A DNA stretch of 32,362 nucleotides from Nocardia carnea (GTDB lineage: Bacteria > Actinomycetota > Actinomycetes > Mycobacteriales > Mycobacteriaceae), in contig NZ_JARWNW010000106.1 in NCBI RefSeq assembly GCF_029868325.1, forward strand, positions 1-32,362, written 5' to 3'. Under the pieces are notes generated by a model that did no database searches, was not told where the DNA came from, and saw only the letters and a list, made by a program, of their open reading frames with translations. A program made the translations under genes and the position numbers. This document shows positions 23,946 through 32,185 of the stretch, one piece after another. The stretch's first letter is position 1. Each line of letters opens with the position of its first letter.

Positions 23946-24039
23946 CGTACCGTTCGGTCAATACATAGTCCAGATTTCGTTGACGGATATCTTCCTGTTG
24001 ACGCAGGAACGGGACAGTGGCAATGTACCGATCAGTCAA
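23946..24039. promoter_or_regulatory. Divergent operator region, two further copies of the 16-nt motif
   Basis: CGTACCGTTCGGTCAA (23946-23961) and TGTACCGATCAGTCAA (24024-24039) lie in the 282-nt gap between the iron alcohol dehydrogenase and the acyl-CoA ligase. The second is identical over 16 nt to the copy at 20907-20922, 3.1 kb away; the first differs at three positions. One copy lies near each start, as expected for a regulator controlling both directions. No gene is supported in the gap; a frame open from 23980 merges into the ligase but lacks family homology. Confidence 0.7.
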
Positions 24040-24162
24040 GAGATGCCGCCGAGAATCCCCCGCCGACGGGCAGCGACGACTCGCTCCAAGGCACGCTGCA
24101 CGCCGGCGAGCACACTCGAGACGACGTCGTGCAGCCACGGCATCTCGCAGAAAGGGACAGCC

Positions 24163-25785
24163 ATGAGTGAGCAGCCAGAGAGAACCAGCGGGTCTTCGGA
24201 TTTTCCGAGCCGCGACCAGGCGGTGCTGCGGTATCTTCTCGACCACCGGGCCGCCGAGGACCCGGACAAGGTCTTCGCAGTATTCGACCAGGGCCCCGTG
24301 TGGACCCGGAAGGAAGTGCTGGCGCGTGTGCGGAGCGCCGCCGCCTCACTCCAACGTCTAGGGGTCGACCAGGGCGATCACGTGGTCTGCTGGCTACCGA
24401 ACGGACCGGAGGCATTGATCTTCTTCTTCGCCGTCAATTACCTGGGCGGTGTGTTCGTGCCGATCAACACCGCCTACCGCGGCGGGGTTCTCTCCCATGT
24501 CCTGTCCAACTCGGATGCCGCCCTGATGATCGCCGATTCCGGTCTGGTCCACCGCCTGGCGGATCTTGAAGAATACGGGCGTCTGCGCACGGTGATCACC
24601 GTCGGAGCCGCGCTGCCCGATCCCACCGCCGGCCTGACGATGATTCGCGTGGACGATATGCCCGACGCCGGAGACAACCCCGCCGAACCGGAGCGACCGA
24701 TCGAACCCTGGGACACACAGGCGATCATGTACACATCGGGGACCACCGGCCCCTCCAAGGGAGTTCTGTGCTCCTACATGCAGGCATACTCGAGCTTCAA
24801 TTCCCACGCGATGCCGTTCATCACCGCCGACGACCGGTTCCTCATCAACATGCCGTTCTTCCACGTCGGCGGGTCCACGCTGACCTACACGATGCTCATC
24901 AACGGCGGCTCCGTCGCGGTCGTCGAGCGATTCAGCGGTGAGCGCTTCTGGACGCAGATCCGGGAGACCGACAGCACCATCGTCTTCCTGCTCGGCGTCA
25001 TGGCCGGTTTCGTCGCACAACGCGACCCCACCCCTGCCGAGGTCGGCAATCCGCTGACCAAGGTCTTCATGTCACCCTTGATCGACGATGTCGACGCCTT
25101 CACGCAACGCTTCGGCGTCGACATCTACACCATCTACAACATGACCGAGCTGTCCGCACCGCTGCTATCGGAGGTGAACCCACAGCAACCCGGCACCTGC
25201 GGACGCCCCCGCCCCGGTGTACACGTCCGCCTGGTCGACGAGGTCGACCGCGAAGTACCCGTCGGCGCCGTAGGCGAGATCGTCGTACGAACCGATCAAC
25301 CGTGGGCACTCAATCACGGCTACTACAAGATGCCGGAAGCCACCGCGGCTGCCTGGCGCAACGGATGGTTCCACACCGGCGACAGCGCCCGGCGAGACAG
25401 CGCGGGAAACTTCTACTTCGTCGACCGCCTCAAAGACTCCATCCGGCGCAGAGGCGAGAACATCTCCTCGCTGGAAGTGGAACGAGAGCTTCTCGCCCAC
25501 CCCGACATTCGCGAGGCAGCGGTGGTCGCCGTCCCGAGCGAGATCGCCGAAGACGAAGTCCTCGCCGTGGTCGCACCGGTGCCCGGACGATCGCTCGACC
25601 CCGCCCAACTCATCGCCTTCCTCCAACCGCGGATGGCCTACTACATGGTTCCCCGATACTTCCGCATCGTCCACGAACTTCCGAAAACCGATACCGCCAA
25701 AATCCAGAAAGCCCAGCTTCGGACAACCGGCGTCACGCCCGACACGTGGGACCGGGAAACAGCGGGTATCCGCGTTGCCCGATGA
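24163..25785 (+). CDS. Acyl-CoA ligase (CaiC-like, class I adenylate-forming)
   Basis: This 540-residue acid:CoA ligase has the P-loop MYTSGTTGPSKGVL near residue 188, the MPFFHVGGS block, the A5 motif IYNMTELSAPLL near 324, the A8 region FHTGDSARRDSAGNFYFVDR followed by LKDSIRRRGENISS near 404-430, and the A10 lysine region KTDTAKIQKAQL near 512. The GENISS signature and TAK in place of TGK are typical of the crotonobetaine/carnitine-CoA ligase-like branch, but chain specificity cannot be told. The ATG at 24163 has GAAAGGGA upstream. It is followed after 13 nt by a second MDR gene. With SDR, MaoC and kinase it would supply the CoA ester for the cluster. Confidence 0.93.
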   Translation: MSEQPERTSGSSDFPSRDQAVLRYLLDHRAAEDPDKVFAVFDQGPVWTRKEVLARVRSAAASLQRLGVDQGDHVVCWLPNGPEALIFFFAVNYLGGVFVPINTAYRGGVLSHVLSNSDAALMIADSGLVHRLADLEEYGRLRTVITVGAALPDPTAGLTMIRVDDMPDAGDNPAEPERPIEPWDTQAIMYTSGTTGPSKGVLCSYMQAYSSFNSHAMPFITADDRFLINMPFFHVGGSTLTYTMLINGGSVAVVERFSGERFWTQIRETDSTIVFLLGVMAGFVAQRDPTPAEVGNPLTKVFMSPLIDDVDAFTQRFGVDIYTIYNMTELSAPLLSEVNPQQPGTCGRPRPGVHVRLVDEVDREVPVGAVGEIVVRTDQPWALNHGYYKMPEATAAAWRNGWFHTGDSARRDSAGNFYFVDRLKDSIRRRGENISSLEVERELLAHPDIREAAVVAVPSEIAEDEVLAVVAPVPGRSLDPAQLIAFLQPRMAYYMVPRYFRIVHELPKTDTAKIQKAQLRTTGVTPDTWDRETAGIRVAR

Positions 25786-25798
25786 GAAGAGACAGCGA

Positions 25799-26827
25799 AT
25801 GAAAGCAGTCGTATATCGCGCCACGGGTGAGCCCGACAAGGTTCTACAGGTGGTCGATCGCAATATTCCCGAGGTGGGGCCCGGACAGGTCCGCGTTCGC
25901 GTGGTTGTCTCGGGAGTGAACCCGACCGACTGCCGGAGCCGGGGCGGCCGGTCGGCGGGTATGCAATTCGACGAACAGGTGCCCAATCAGGACGGCGCCG
26001 GCATCGTCGACGCCGTGGCGGCGGATATCCGCGAAATACACCCTGGTCAGCGTGTGTGGCTGTGGGAGGCGGCTTTCGGCAGACCGTCGGGTACAGCGCA
26101 GGAGTACGTGGTCCTCCCGGCCCGGCACGTACTGCCGCTACCCGACGAAGCAAGCTTCGATCTCGGCGCCAGTCTCGGTATTCCGGCGCTGACCGCCCAC
26201 CGAGCACTGACCTCTGCCGAACGCGGCCCGCACCGGCTCGGCCCCGGCACCATGGCCGGAGCGACAGTGCTCGTCCAAGGCGGCGCCGGCGCAGTCGGCA
26301 ACGCCGCGATCCAGCTGGCCACCTGGTCCGGTGCCACCGTAATCGCCACGGTGAGCACCCCGGAAAAAGAGCTACTGGCTCGTAACGCCGGCGCTCACCA
26401 CGTCGTCAACTACCGCACCGCCGACGTCGTATCGGCCATATCCGCAGTGGCTCCCGACGGGGTGACACACATCGTCGAGGTGGACCTGGCCGCGAACCTA
26501 GCCACCGATATCCAAGTTGTCGCCCCGCACGGCAATATCGTCGTCTACAGCTACGACGTCGACGACCTGCTGCCGATCCCCTCCCTGGCTCTCTTGAAGA
26601 AGAACGCCCAAATCAGCTTTCTCTACACCTACACCACCGACTTCCACCACAAGAACGACGCCCTGCTGGATGTGAACGCTGCGCTGGCAGCCGGTGCCAT
26701 CGGTGTGGGTACCGAACACGGTCTACCGATCCATCGATACGATCTCGACCACACCCCGGACGCGCATACCGCAGTCGAACAAGGGATCACCGGAAAAGCC
26801 CTCATCACGGTCACCAGCGGCCGCTGA
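25799..26827 (+). CDS. NADPH:quinone oxidoreductase-like MDR (second)
   Basis: This 342-residue MDR family protein is close to zinc-free quinone reductases (QOR/zeta-crystallin type). The N-terminal part has RVRVVVSGVNPTDCRSRGG and GAGIVDAVAADIREIHPGQR; the Rossmann site is VLVQGGAGAVGNAAIQLATW near residue 160; the C-terminal part has AVEQGITGKALITV. The ATG at 25799 is 13 nt downstream of the acyl-CoA ligase stop with GAAGAGA before it, so the two are co-transcribed. It is not a recent duplicate of the MDR at 20940, as the two proteins differ widely. Its substrate is probably an enone or quinone, unproven. Confidence 0.9.
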   Translation: MKAVVYRATGEPDKVLQVVDRNIPEVGPGQVRVRVVVSGVNPTDCRSRGGRSAGMQFDEQVPNQDGAGIVDAVAADIREIHPGQRVWLWEAAFGRPSGTAQEYVVLPARHVLPLPDEASFDLGASLGIPALTAHRALTSAERGPHRLGPGTMAGATVLVQGGAGAVGNAAIQLATWSGATVIATVSTPEKELLARNAGAHHVVNYRTADVVSAISAVAPDGVTHIVEVDLAANLATDIQVVAPHGNIVVYSYDVDDLLPIPSLALLKKNAQISFLYTYTTDFHHKNDALLDVNAALAAGAIGVGTEHGLPIHRYDLDHTPDAHTAVEQGITGKALITVTSGR

Positions 26828-26882
26828 CTCACCGGAACCCGGCCCACACTCGGATTCCGCTCTCACCGATCGCTGACCTCAC

Positions 26883-26916
26883 GGGCTCGGCCACGCGTAG
26901 CCGCGTGGCCGAGCCC
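26883..26916. terminator. Perfect 15-bp hairpin between convergent genes
   Basis: GGGCTCGGCCACGCG (26883-26897) and CGCGTGGCCGAGCCC (26902-26916) form a perfect 15-bp stem closed by the 4-nt loop TAGC. It sits 56 nt after the stop of the MDR gene and 17 nt after that of the convergent Lrp gene. No clear T-tract follows on either strand, which is common for actinobacterial terminators. It should work in both directions. Confidence 0.8.
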
Positions 26917-26933
26917 CTGCTGCGCACCCGGAC

Positions 26934-27446
26934 TCAGGACTTCGGCCTGGGTGCCGCGGTCGAACGGCCCCAGCCGGTACCCTTTGCCATGTCGGCAAGT
27001 AATGGGACGGCGCGATGCGGTAGAGGCGTGGTCAGGGTCAGAGCTGTGTTCGAATGGACAACGCCTGCGAACCCGACAATCCGCTCGATCAATCGCTGCA
27101 GATCCGGCTGCGTAGCGGTGGCGACACGGACCATCAAGTCCTCACGACCCGTTATCGCATGTATCTCCACGACCTGCGGGATTTTCACCAGCTCGTCGAC
27201 AATCTTCGCCAGGCTGCCCTGCTCCGTCTCGAGCGCAATGAATGCCTGCACCACCAGACCCGCTCGGGCGAGGTCGAACTCTGGCCGATACCCCGATATC
27301 AGCCCTGCATCCTCGAGACGCCGGATCCGAGATTGAACGGTGTTGCGGGAGATCCCCAGCGTCGAGGCGAGCTCGACGACACCGGTTCGGGCATCCCGTT
27401 CGAGGACCCGCAGCAACTCGACGTCCAAGCGGTCGATAGTGAGCAT
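26934..27446 (-). CDS. Lrp/AsnC-family transcriptional regulator
   Basis: This 170-residue protein has an AsnC-type N-terminal helix-turn-helix (LDVELLRVLERDARTGVVEL, then STLGISRNTVQSRIRRLEDA) and the RAM ligand-binding domain (VVQAFIALETEQGSLAKIVD, VVEIHAITGREDLMVRVATA). The ATG at 27446 has GAGGTGAT with 6-nt spacing, which settles the start although the frame is open further upstream. It is divergent from the indolepyruvate oxidoreductase gene across 150 nt. Lrp/AsnC proteins commonly respond to amino acids, so it probably switches on the oxidoreductase and amino-acid dehydrogenase in response to an aromatic or branched amino acid (inference). The C-terminus carries a basic tail rich in Arg, Pro and Lys. 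Confidence 0.92.
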   Translation of the reverse strand: MLTIDRLDVELLRVLERDARTGVVELASTLGISRNTVQSRIRRLEDAGLISGYRPEFDLARAGLVVQAFIALETEQGSLAKIVDELVKIPQVVEIHAITGREDLMVRVATATQPDLQRLIERIVGFAGVVHSNTALTLTTPLPHRAVPLLADMAKGTGWGRSTAAPRPKS

Positions 27447-27596
27447 TTGTATCACCTCATGGCATGACAGCCGATACAGGCTGATCGTTTCGTTCAGTTG
27501 TCGAGGATTCGATTGACCTGATCGTAACCCAAGAACAGGATTACCTGAACAAGCACAACTTCTGCCTACAGGCCGACCACTGAACGGTGTAAACAG
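27447..27596. promoter_or_regulatory. Divergent promoter region of the Lrp and oxidoreductase genes
   Basis: This 150-nt space must hold both promoters. It is less GC-rich than the genes around it and contains CTGATCGTTTC at 27481 and CTGATCGTAAC at 27519 as a partial direct repeat, and CAGGATTACCTG (27536-27547) with 4-bp inverted arms. These are plausible but weak Lrp-type sites. I cannot place the transcription starts. Confidence 0.45.
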
Positions 27597-30500
27597 ATGA
27601 CTTCCGTTACGGTCTTCGAACCACCGCACTCCGCTTACGATCTCGCCGCCCGATACCGGACCTCGTCCGGGCCGGTACTCATGACCGGAGTACAAGCGAT
27701 CCCACGGTTCCTCGTGGAACAGCACGAGCGCGACCGCCGTGCGGGCAGGCGGGTCGCGACCTTCGTGTCCGGATACCAGGGCAGTCCGCTGGCAGCCCTC
27801 GACAAGCTGCTGGCAGGGATCCCCGAACTCGCCTCCGAACACGATGTCCGGCTGGTACCGGGCATGAACGAAGAGTTGGCCGCGACATCCGTGTGGGGCA
27901 GCCAGCTCGCGCTACCCGGAGGTCAGCGGACCCATGACGGCATTGTCGGGGTCTGGTACGGCAAAGGCCCCGGCCTCGATCGTGCAAGCGACGCCCTGCG
28001 GCATGCCGCGATGTACGGCGCGCACCCCGCAGGGGGAGCACTCGCACTGGTCGGCGACGACCCTGCCGCCAAGTCGTCCTCGGTCCCGGCCGCCAGTGAA
28101 AGATCGCTCGCGGCATTGTCGATGCCGATCTTCTTCCCGCGCAACGCGGAAGAGATCATCGCTTTCGGCCTCTACGGGGTCGCGTTGTCACGCGCCTCTG
28201 GCTGCTGGCCGGCGATGAAACTCGTCGCCGACGTCGCCGATGGTTTGTGGACGTTGGATCGAGACTTCTCGAAACTCGAAATCAGCACACCCGGAATCGA
28301 ATGGGAGGGGCGCCCCTGGACCTACCGGCAGCGGGTCCTCGCCGCGCCGCCGGACAGTGTGCTGGCCGAGGCCGACCTGTACGGCCCGCGATGGGCGATG
28401 GTCGAAGCGTTCAACGCCGCCAACGACATAGACCGCATCGAAGTCGATACATCGGTCGCATGGCTGGGCATCGTCGCTGTCGGTACCGCCTACGACGCGG
28501 TCCGCCAGGCACTGAGCGAACTCGGTCTCGATGAGAACGATCTCCACTCGGCCGGAATCCGGATCTTACGTATCGGGATGCCCTACCCGCTGGGCGCGGA
28601 CAAGGTCCGAAGCCTTGCCGCGGGAGTCGAGACAGTGCTCGTCGTCGAGGACAAGACCGCATTTGTCGAGTCGCAGGTCAAAGATATTCTCTATGGCCGC
28701 AGTTCCGCTCCGCGTATTCTCGGCAAGCGCGACGCCGACGGTCAGCGGCTCGTCCCTCCGGACGGCGAGCTGACGGCTGCCAGACTGCGAGGTCCGCTGC
28801 GCAAAGTACTCGAGGGCCGAGTAGCACTGTCGCCGTCATCCGCACCGCTGCCCCAGCTGACGTTGTTGTCGAGCAAACGCTCCGCATATTTCTGCTCCGG
28901 ATGCCCACACAATCGGTCCACCGCGGTTCCGGAGGGTTCATTGGCCGGTGGCGGCATCGGCTGCCACACCTTGGTCACGATGTCGTCGCGCACAGATTCC
29001 CAGGTCACCGGACTGACCCAGATGGGCGGTGAAGGCGCCCAATGGATCGGACAGGCTCCGTACACCGATATCGAGCACATCTTCCAGAACGTGGGAGATG
29101 GAACGTATTTCCACTCCGGGCAACTCGCCGTACAGGCGTGTGTGGCCGCGAACGTCAACATCACCTACAAGATCCTGTACAACTCCGCCGTCGCAATGAC
29201 CGGCGCGCAGGATGCCGAGGCCGGGCTCACCGTCCCGGAGCTGACGCACAAACTGGCCGCCGAGGGCGTTACCAAGATTATTGTGTGCGCCGAGGAACCA
29301 TCCCGTCACCCGAAGGGGTCGCTCGCCGCGGGCGTGCTGCTGTGGGACCGCGATCGCCTCGACGAGGCCCAGCGGTTGTTACGCAGCACGAAGGGCGTGA
29401 CAGTTCTGATCTATGACCAGCCCTGCGCAGCCGAAGCGCGACGCAAACGTAAGAGAGGAACGCTACCCGCCCGGCGCACCCGAGTGATCATCAACGAAGC
29501 CGTGTGCGAAGGTTGCGGTGACTGCGGTGTGAAGTCCAATTGCCTCTCGGTTCAACCGGTCGACACCGAGTTCGGCCGCAAGACGCGCATCGATCAGACC
29601 ACGTGTAACACCGACTACACCTGCCTGGACGGCGACTGCCCCTCGTTCGTCACCGTCGAATTGCCGGACGAGAATGCCGCGGTGACGCGCAAGAAGGCTC
29701 CGATTCCGCCGCCGGTGCCGGATCCGACTCACCCGGTCATCACAGGCATCCACAAGGTATTCCTGGCTGGTATCGGTGGCACCGGAATCGTCACAGTGAA
29801 CCAGGTTCTGGGCATGGCAGCACTGCGCGCTGGACTCCACGTCGAGGGACTGGATCAGACCGGTCTCAGCCAGAAGGCCGGGCCTGTCACCTCTCACCTG
29901 CTGATCAGCACGGAGCCCCGCGCGACGTCCAACCGGATCAGCCCATCGTCTGCCGATTGTGTCCTCGCCTTCGACCTGCTCACCGCCGCAGACACCAAAT
30001 ACGCCGGCTTCGGTAACCCGGAACACACGATCACCGTGGCATCCACCAGCAGCACCGCGACCGGGGACATGGTCTATGACGCCGCCGTCGCCTATCCCAG
30101 CGAGGCAGATCTACTCACGCGCATCGGCTCCCGCGCCAAGGACCTGATCTCGTTCGACGCGCTGGCCTCCGCCGAGGTCCTTTTCGGGCATACGGCCGCG
30201 GCCAACTTCCTGCTCGGCGGCGCCGCCTACCAGGCCGGCGCCCTTCCGATCCCGGCCGAATCGATCGAAGAGGCGATCGCCATCAACGGCGTCGCAGTGC
30301 ACGACAACCGAGCGGCATTCCACTGGGGCCGGGTGGCCGTCACCGACCCGGCCGCATTCGAAGCACTTACCACCGCCCGCACCCGGAACCCCCGCAGCGA
30401 CACCGTGGTTCCGGCCCACCTGCTGGCCGACACGCCGATAACGGGATCGGTGCGCGATCTGCTCGATCGTCGAGCGGCTCAGCTGGTCGCCCACTCCGGC

Positions 30501-31070
30501 GAGCGTGCGGCCACCAGGTACATCCGCTTCGTCGAGTCCGTGTGGCTGAGTGAACGTGCTGTGACCGAACGGGTGGAGCTGTCCGAAGCAGTGGCCGCAA
30601 ACCTGCACAAGCTGATGGCGTACAAGGATGAATACGAAGTAGCCCGCATGCTCACGGACCCCGCCTTCGTCGACGCAGTCCAGGCCGAGATACCGGGGGC
30701 CGGGAAACTGACCTACAAGCTGCACCCGCCTGCGCTGCGAGCACTGGGCCGAAGAAAGAAGATCGGATTCGGCCCACGAACCCATGTAGCGCTGAAGGTA
30801 TTGGCAAAGGGGAAGTTCCTTCGGGGCACACCGTTCGACCCGTTCGGCTATGCACACGTGCGCAGAACCGAGCGCACATTGATACGCCACTACACAACCA
30901 TGCTGGATGGGCTGCTCGACACACTCACCACCGAGTCGTATGCCACGGCGGTGGCCGCGGCTCGCGCGCCCGAGCTCGTACGCGGGTACGAAGGGATAAA
31001 ACTCGGGAATATCGCCCAGTACCGGGCCCGACTCGACGAACTCGGCATCGACACCACATCGCTCAACTGA
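27597..31070 (+). CDS. Single-chain indolepyruvate ferredoxin oxidoreductase
   Basis: This 1157-residue enzyme is a fused 2-oxoacid:ferredoxin oxidoreductase that decarboxylates arylpyruvates or branched 2-oxo acids to acyl-CoA. The N-terminal pyrimidine-binding part starts near residue 20 (VLMTGVQAIPRFLVEQHERD) and contains GTAYDAVRQAL. The thiamine-diphosphate domain has FCSGCPHNRSTAVPEGS near 435 and the GDG motif VGDGTYFHSGQ near 500 with a downstream Asn. A cysteine cluster near 637-680 (CEGCGDCGVKSNC, then CNTDYTCLDGDC) should hold Fe-S. The gamma domain begins near 718 (KVFLAGIGGTGIVTVNQVLG), and a C-terminal DUF6537-like region follows. Length is normal for this bacterial form. The ATG at 27597 lacks a strong ribosome binding site. 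The leucine/phenylalanine dehydrogenase gene follows by 14 nt. Confidence 0.95.
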   Translation: MTSVTVFEPPHSAYDLAARYRTSSGPVLMTGVQAIPRFLVEQHERDRRAGRRVATFVSGYQGSPLAALDKLLAGIPELASEHDVRLVPGMNEELAATSVWGSQLALPGGQRTHDGIVGVWYGKGPGLDRASDALRHAAMYGAHPAGGALALVGDDPAAKSSSVPAASERSLAALSMPIFFPRNAEEIIAFGLYGVALSRASGCWPAMKLVADVADGLWTLDRDFSKLEISTPGIEWEGRPWTYRQRVLAAPPDSVLAEADLYGPRWAMVEAFNAANDIDRIEVDTSVAWLGIVAVGTAYDAVRQALSELGLDENDLHSAGIRILRIGMPYPLGADKVRSLAAGVETVLVVEDKTAFVESQVKDILYGRSSAPRILGKRDADGQRLVPPDGELTAARLRGPLRKVLEGRVALSPSSAPLPQLTLLSSKRSAYFCSGCPHNRSTAVPEGSLAGGGIGCHTLVTMSSRTDSQVTGLTQMGGEGAQWIGQAPYTDIEHIFQNVGDGTYFHSGQLAVQACVAANVNITYKILYNSAVAMTGAQDAEAGLTVPELTHKLAAEGVTKIIVCAEEPSRHPKGSLAAGVLLWDRDRLDEAQRLLRSTKGVTVLIYDQPCAAEARRKRKRGTLPARRTRVIINEAVCEGCGDCGVKSNCLSVQPVDTEFGRKTRIDQTTCNTDYTCLDGDCPSFVTVELPDENAAVTRKKAPIPPPVPDPTHPVITGIHKVFLAGIGGTGIVTVNQVLGMAALRAGLHVEGLDQTGLSQKAGPVTSHLLISTEPRATSNRISPSSADCVLAFDLLTAADTKYAGFGNPEHTITVASTSSTATGDMVYDAAVAYPSEADLLTRIGSRAKDLISFDALASAEVLFGHTAAANFLLGGAAYQAGALPIPAESIEEAIAINGVAVHDNRAAFHWGRVAVTDPAAFEALTTARTRNPRSDTVVPAHLLADTPITGSVRDLLDRRAAQLVAHSGERAATRYIRFVESVWLSERAVTERVELSEAVAANLHKLMAYKDEYEVARMLTDPAFVDAVQAEIPGAGKLTYKLHPPALRALGRRKKIGFGPRTHVALKVLAKGKFLRGTPFDPFGYAHVRRTERTLIRHYTTMLDGLLDTLTTESYATAVAAARAPELVRGYEGIKLGNIAQYRARLDELGIDTTSLN

Positions 31071-31084
31071 CCGGAGAGGGCCAT

Positions 31085-32185
31085 ATGACCACCGCTTCCG
31101 AAGCGTCCGAGCCCGAACATGCTCGTGTGGCGGACGACTCCGTCTTCGCACACCCCGAATTCACCGCCGATCCGCCACACGAGCAAGTCATCTTCTGTCG
31201 GGACGCGACCAGCGGCCTGCACGCCATCATCGCTGTTCACTCCACCGCTCTCGGGCCGGCGCTCGGCGGGACGCGCTTCTACCCATATCGCTCCGAAGCG
31301 CAGGCGCTCGGTGACGTTTTGCGCCTGTCCCGCGGAATGACATTCAAGGCGGCTGCGGCCGGCCTCCGGCTGGGCGGCGGGAAAGCCGTGATCATCGGTG
31401 ATCCCGCCACCGGCAAATCCGCCGAGTTGCTCCGGACCTACGGTCGTTTCGTCGATACGCTCGGCGGCAGATACATCACGGCCGCAGATGTCGGCACGGC
31501 CGCTGACGATATGGATCTCATCGGCGAGACCACCGAGCATGTGGCCGCCCGGAACAAAGCGCGAGGCGGTTCCGGTGATACCGCGCCGATGACGGCGCTG
31601 GGCGTCTTCAGGTCCCTGAGCGCCGCTACCGAACGCGTATGGGGTTCGGCTGATCTGACAGGCCGCGTCGTCGGGGTCGAAGGCGTGGGGAAGGTGGGTG
31701 CACAACTCACCGGTATGCTGCTCGCTGCAGGAGCCCGTGTCGTCGCCGCCGACCCGAGCCCGGCCGCGACGGCCGCGTTACGCGGCCGGTTCCCTTCCGT
31801 CACGATCACCGGCGACGTCCGTGACGAGGCGATCGACATATTCGCTCCCTGCGCCCTGGGCGGCACGGTCACGCCCGAATCGGCGCGCCGTACAACCGCC
31901 GAAATCATCTGCGGAGCAGCGAACAACCAACTGTCCGGCCACGCGGTGGAAGGTGAGCTGACCTCACGCGGGGTGGTATGGATCCCCGACTACATCGCCA
32001 ACGCCGGTGGCCTCATCCAGGCCTTCGGTGAGCGCGAGGGAGAAACGGCCGAGCAGGTCAGAGACAAGGTCTGCGCGCTCCAGGCTCGGGTCGAACGAGT
32101 GCTCGACATCTCCGCACAGCACCGGATCTCAACCGGTGATGCCGCCCGGTTGCTCGTCGCCGAACGGCTGTCCAAGGCTGCGTGA
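31085..32185 (+). CDS. Phenylalanine/leucine/valine dehydrogenase
   Basis: This 366-residue NAD-dependent amino-acid dehydrogenase oxidatively deaminates an amino acid to its 2-oxo acid. The substrate domain has TALGPALGGTRFYPY, then SRGMTFKAAAAGLRLGGGKA with both catalytic lysines, and ITAADVGTAADDMDLIGE with the catalytic Asp. The Rossmann domain is RVVGVEGVGKVGAQLTGMLL, followed by VVAADPSP, CALGGTVTPE and IICGAANNQLSG. The C-terminus WIPDYIANAGGLIQAF is typical. The ATG at 31085 has GGAGAGG upstream, 14 nt after the oxidoreductase stop. Together the two genes would convert an amino acid to the acyl-CoA. Phe, Leu and Val enzymes are too alike to separate by eye. Confidence 0.93.
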   Translation: MTTASEASEPEHARVADDSVFAHPEFTADPPHEQVIFCRDATSGLHAIIAVHSTALGPALGGTRFYPYRSEAQALGDVLRLSRGMTFKAAAAGLRLGGGKAVIIGDPATGKSAELLRTYGRFVDTLGGRYITAADVGTAADDMDLIGETTEHVAARNKARGGSGDTAPMTALGVFRSLSAATERVWGSADLTGRVVGVEGVGKVGAQLTGMLLAAGARVVAADPSPAATAALRGRFPSVTITGDVRDEAIDIFAPCALGGTVTPESARRTTAEIICGAANNQLSGHAVEGELTSRGVVWIPDYIANAGGLIQAFGEREGETAEQVRDKVCALQARVERVLDISAQHRISTGDAARLLVAERLSKAA

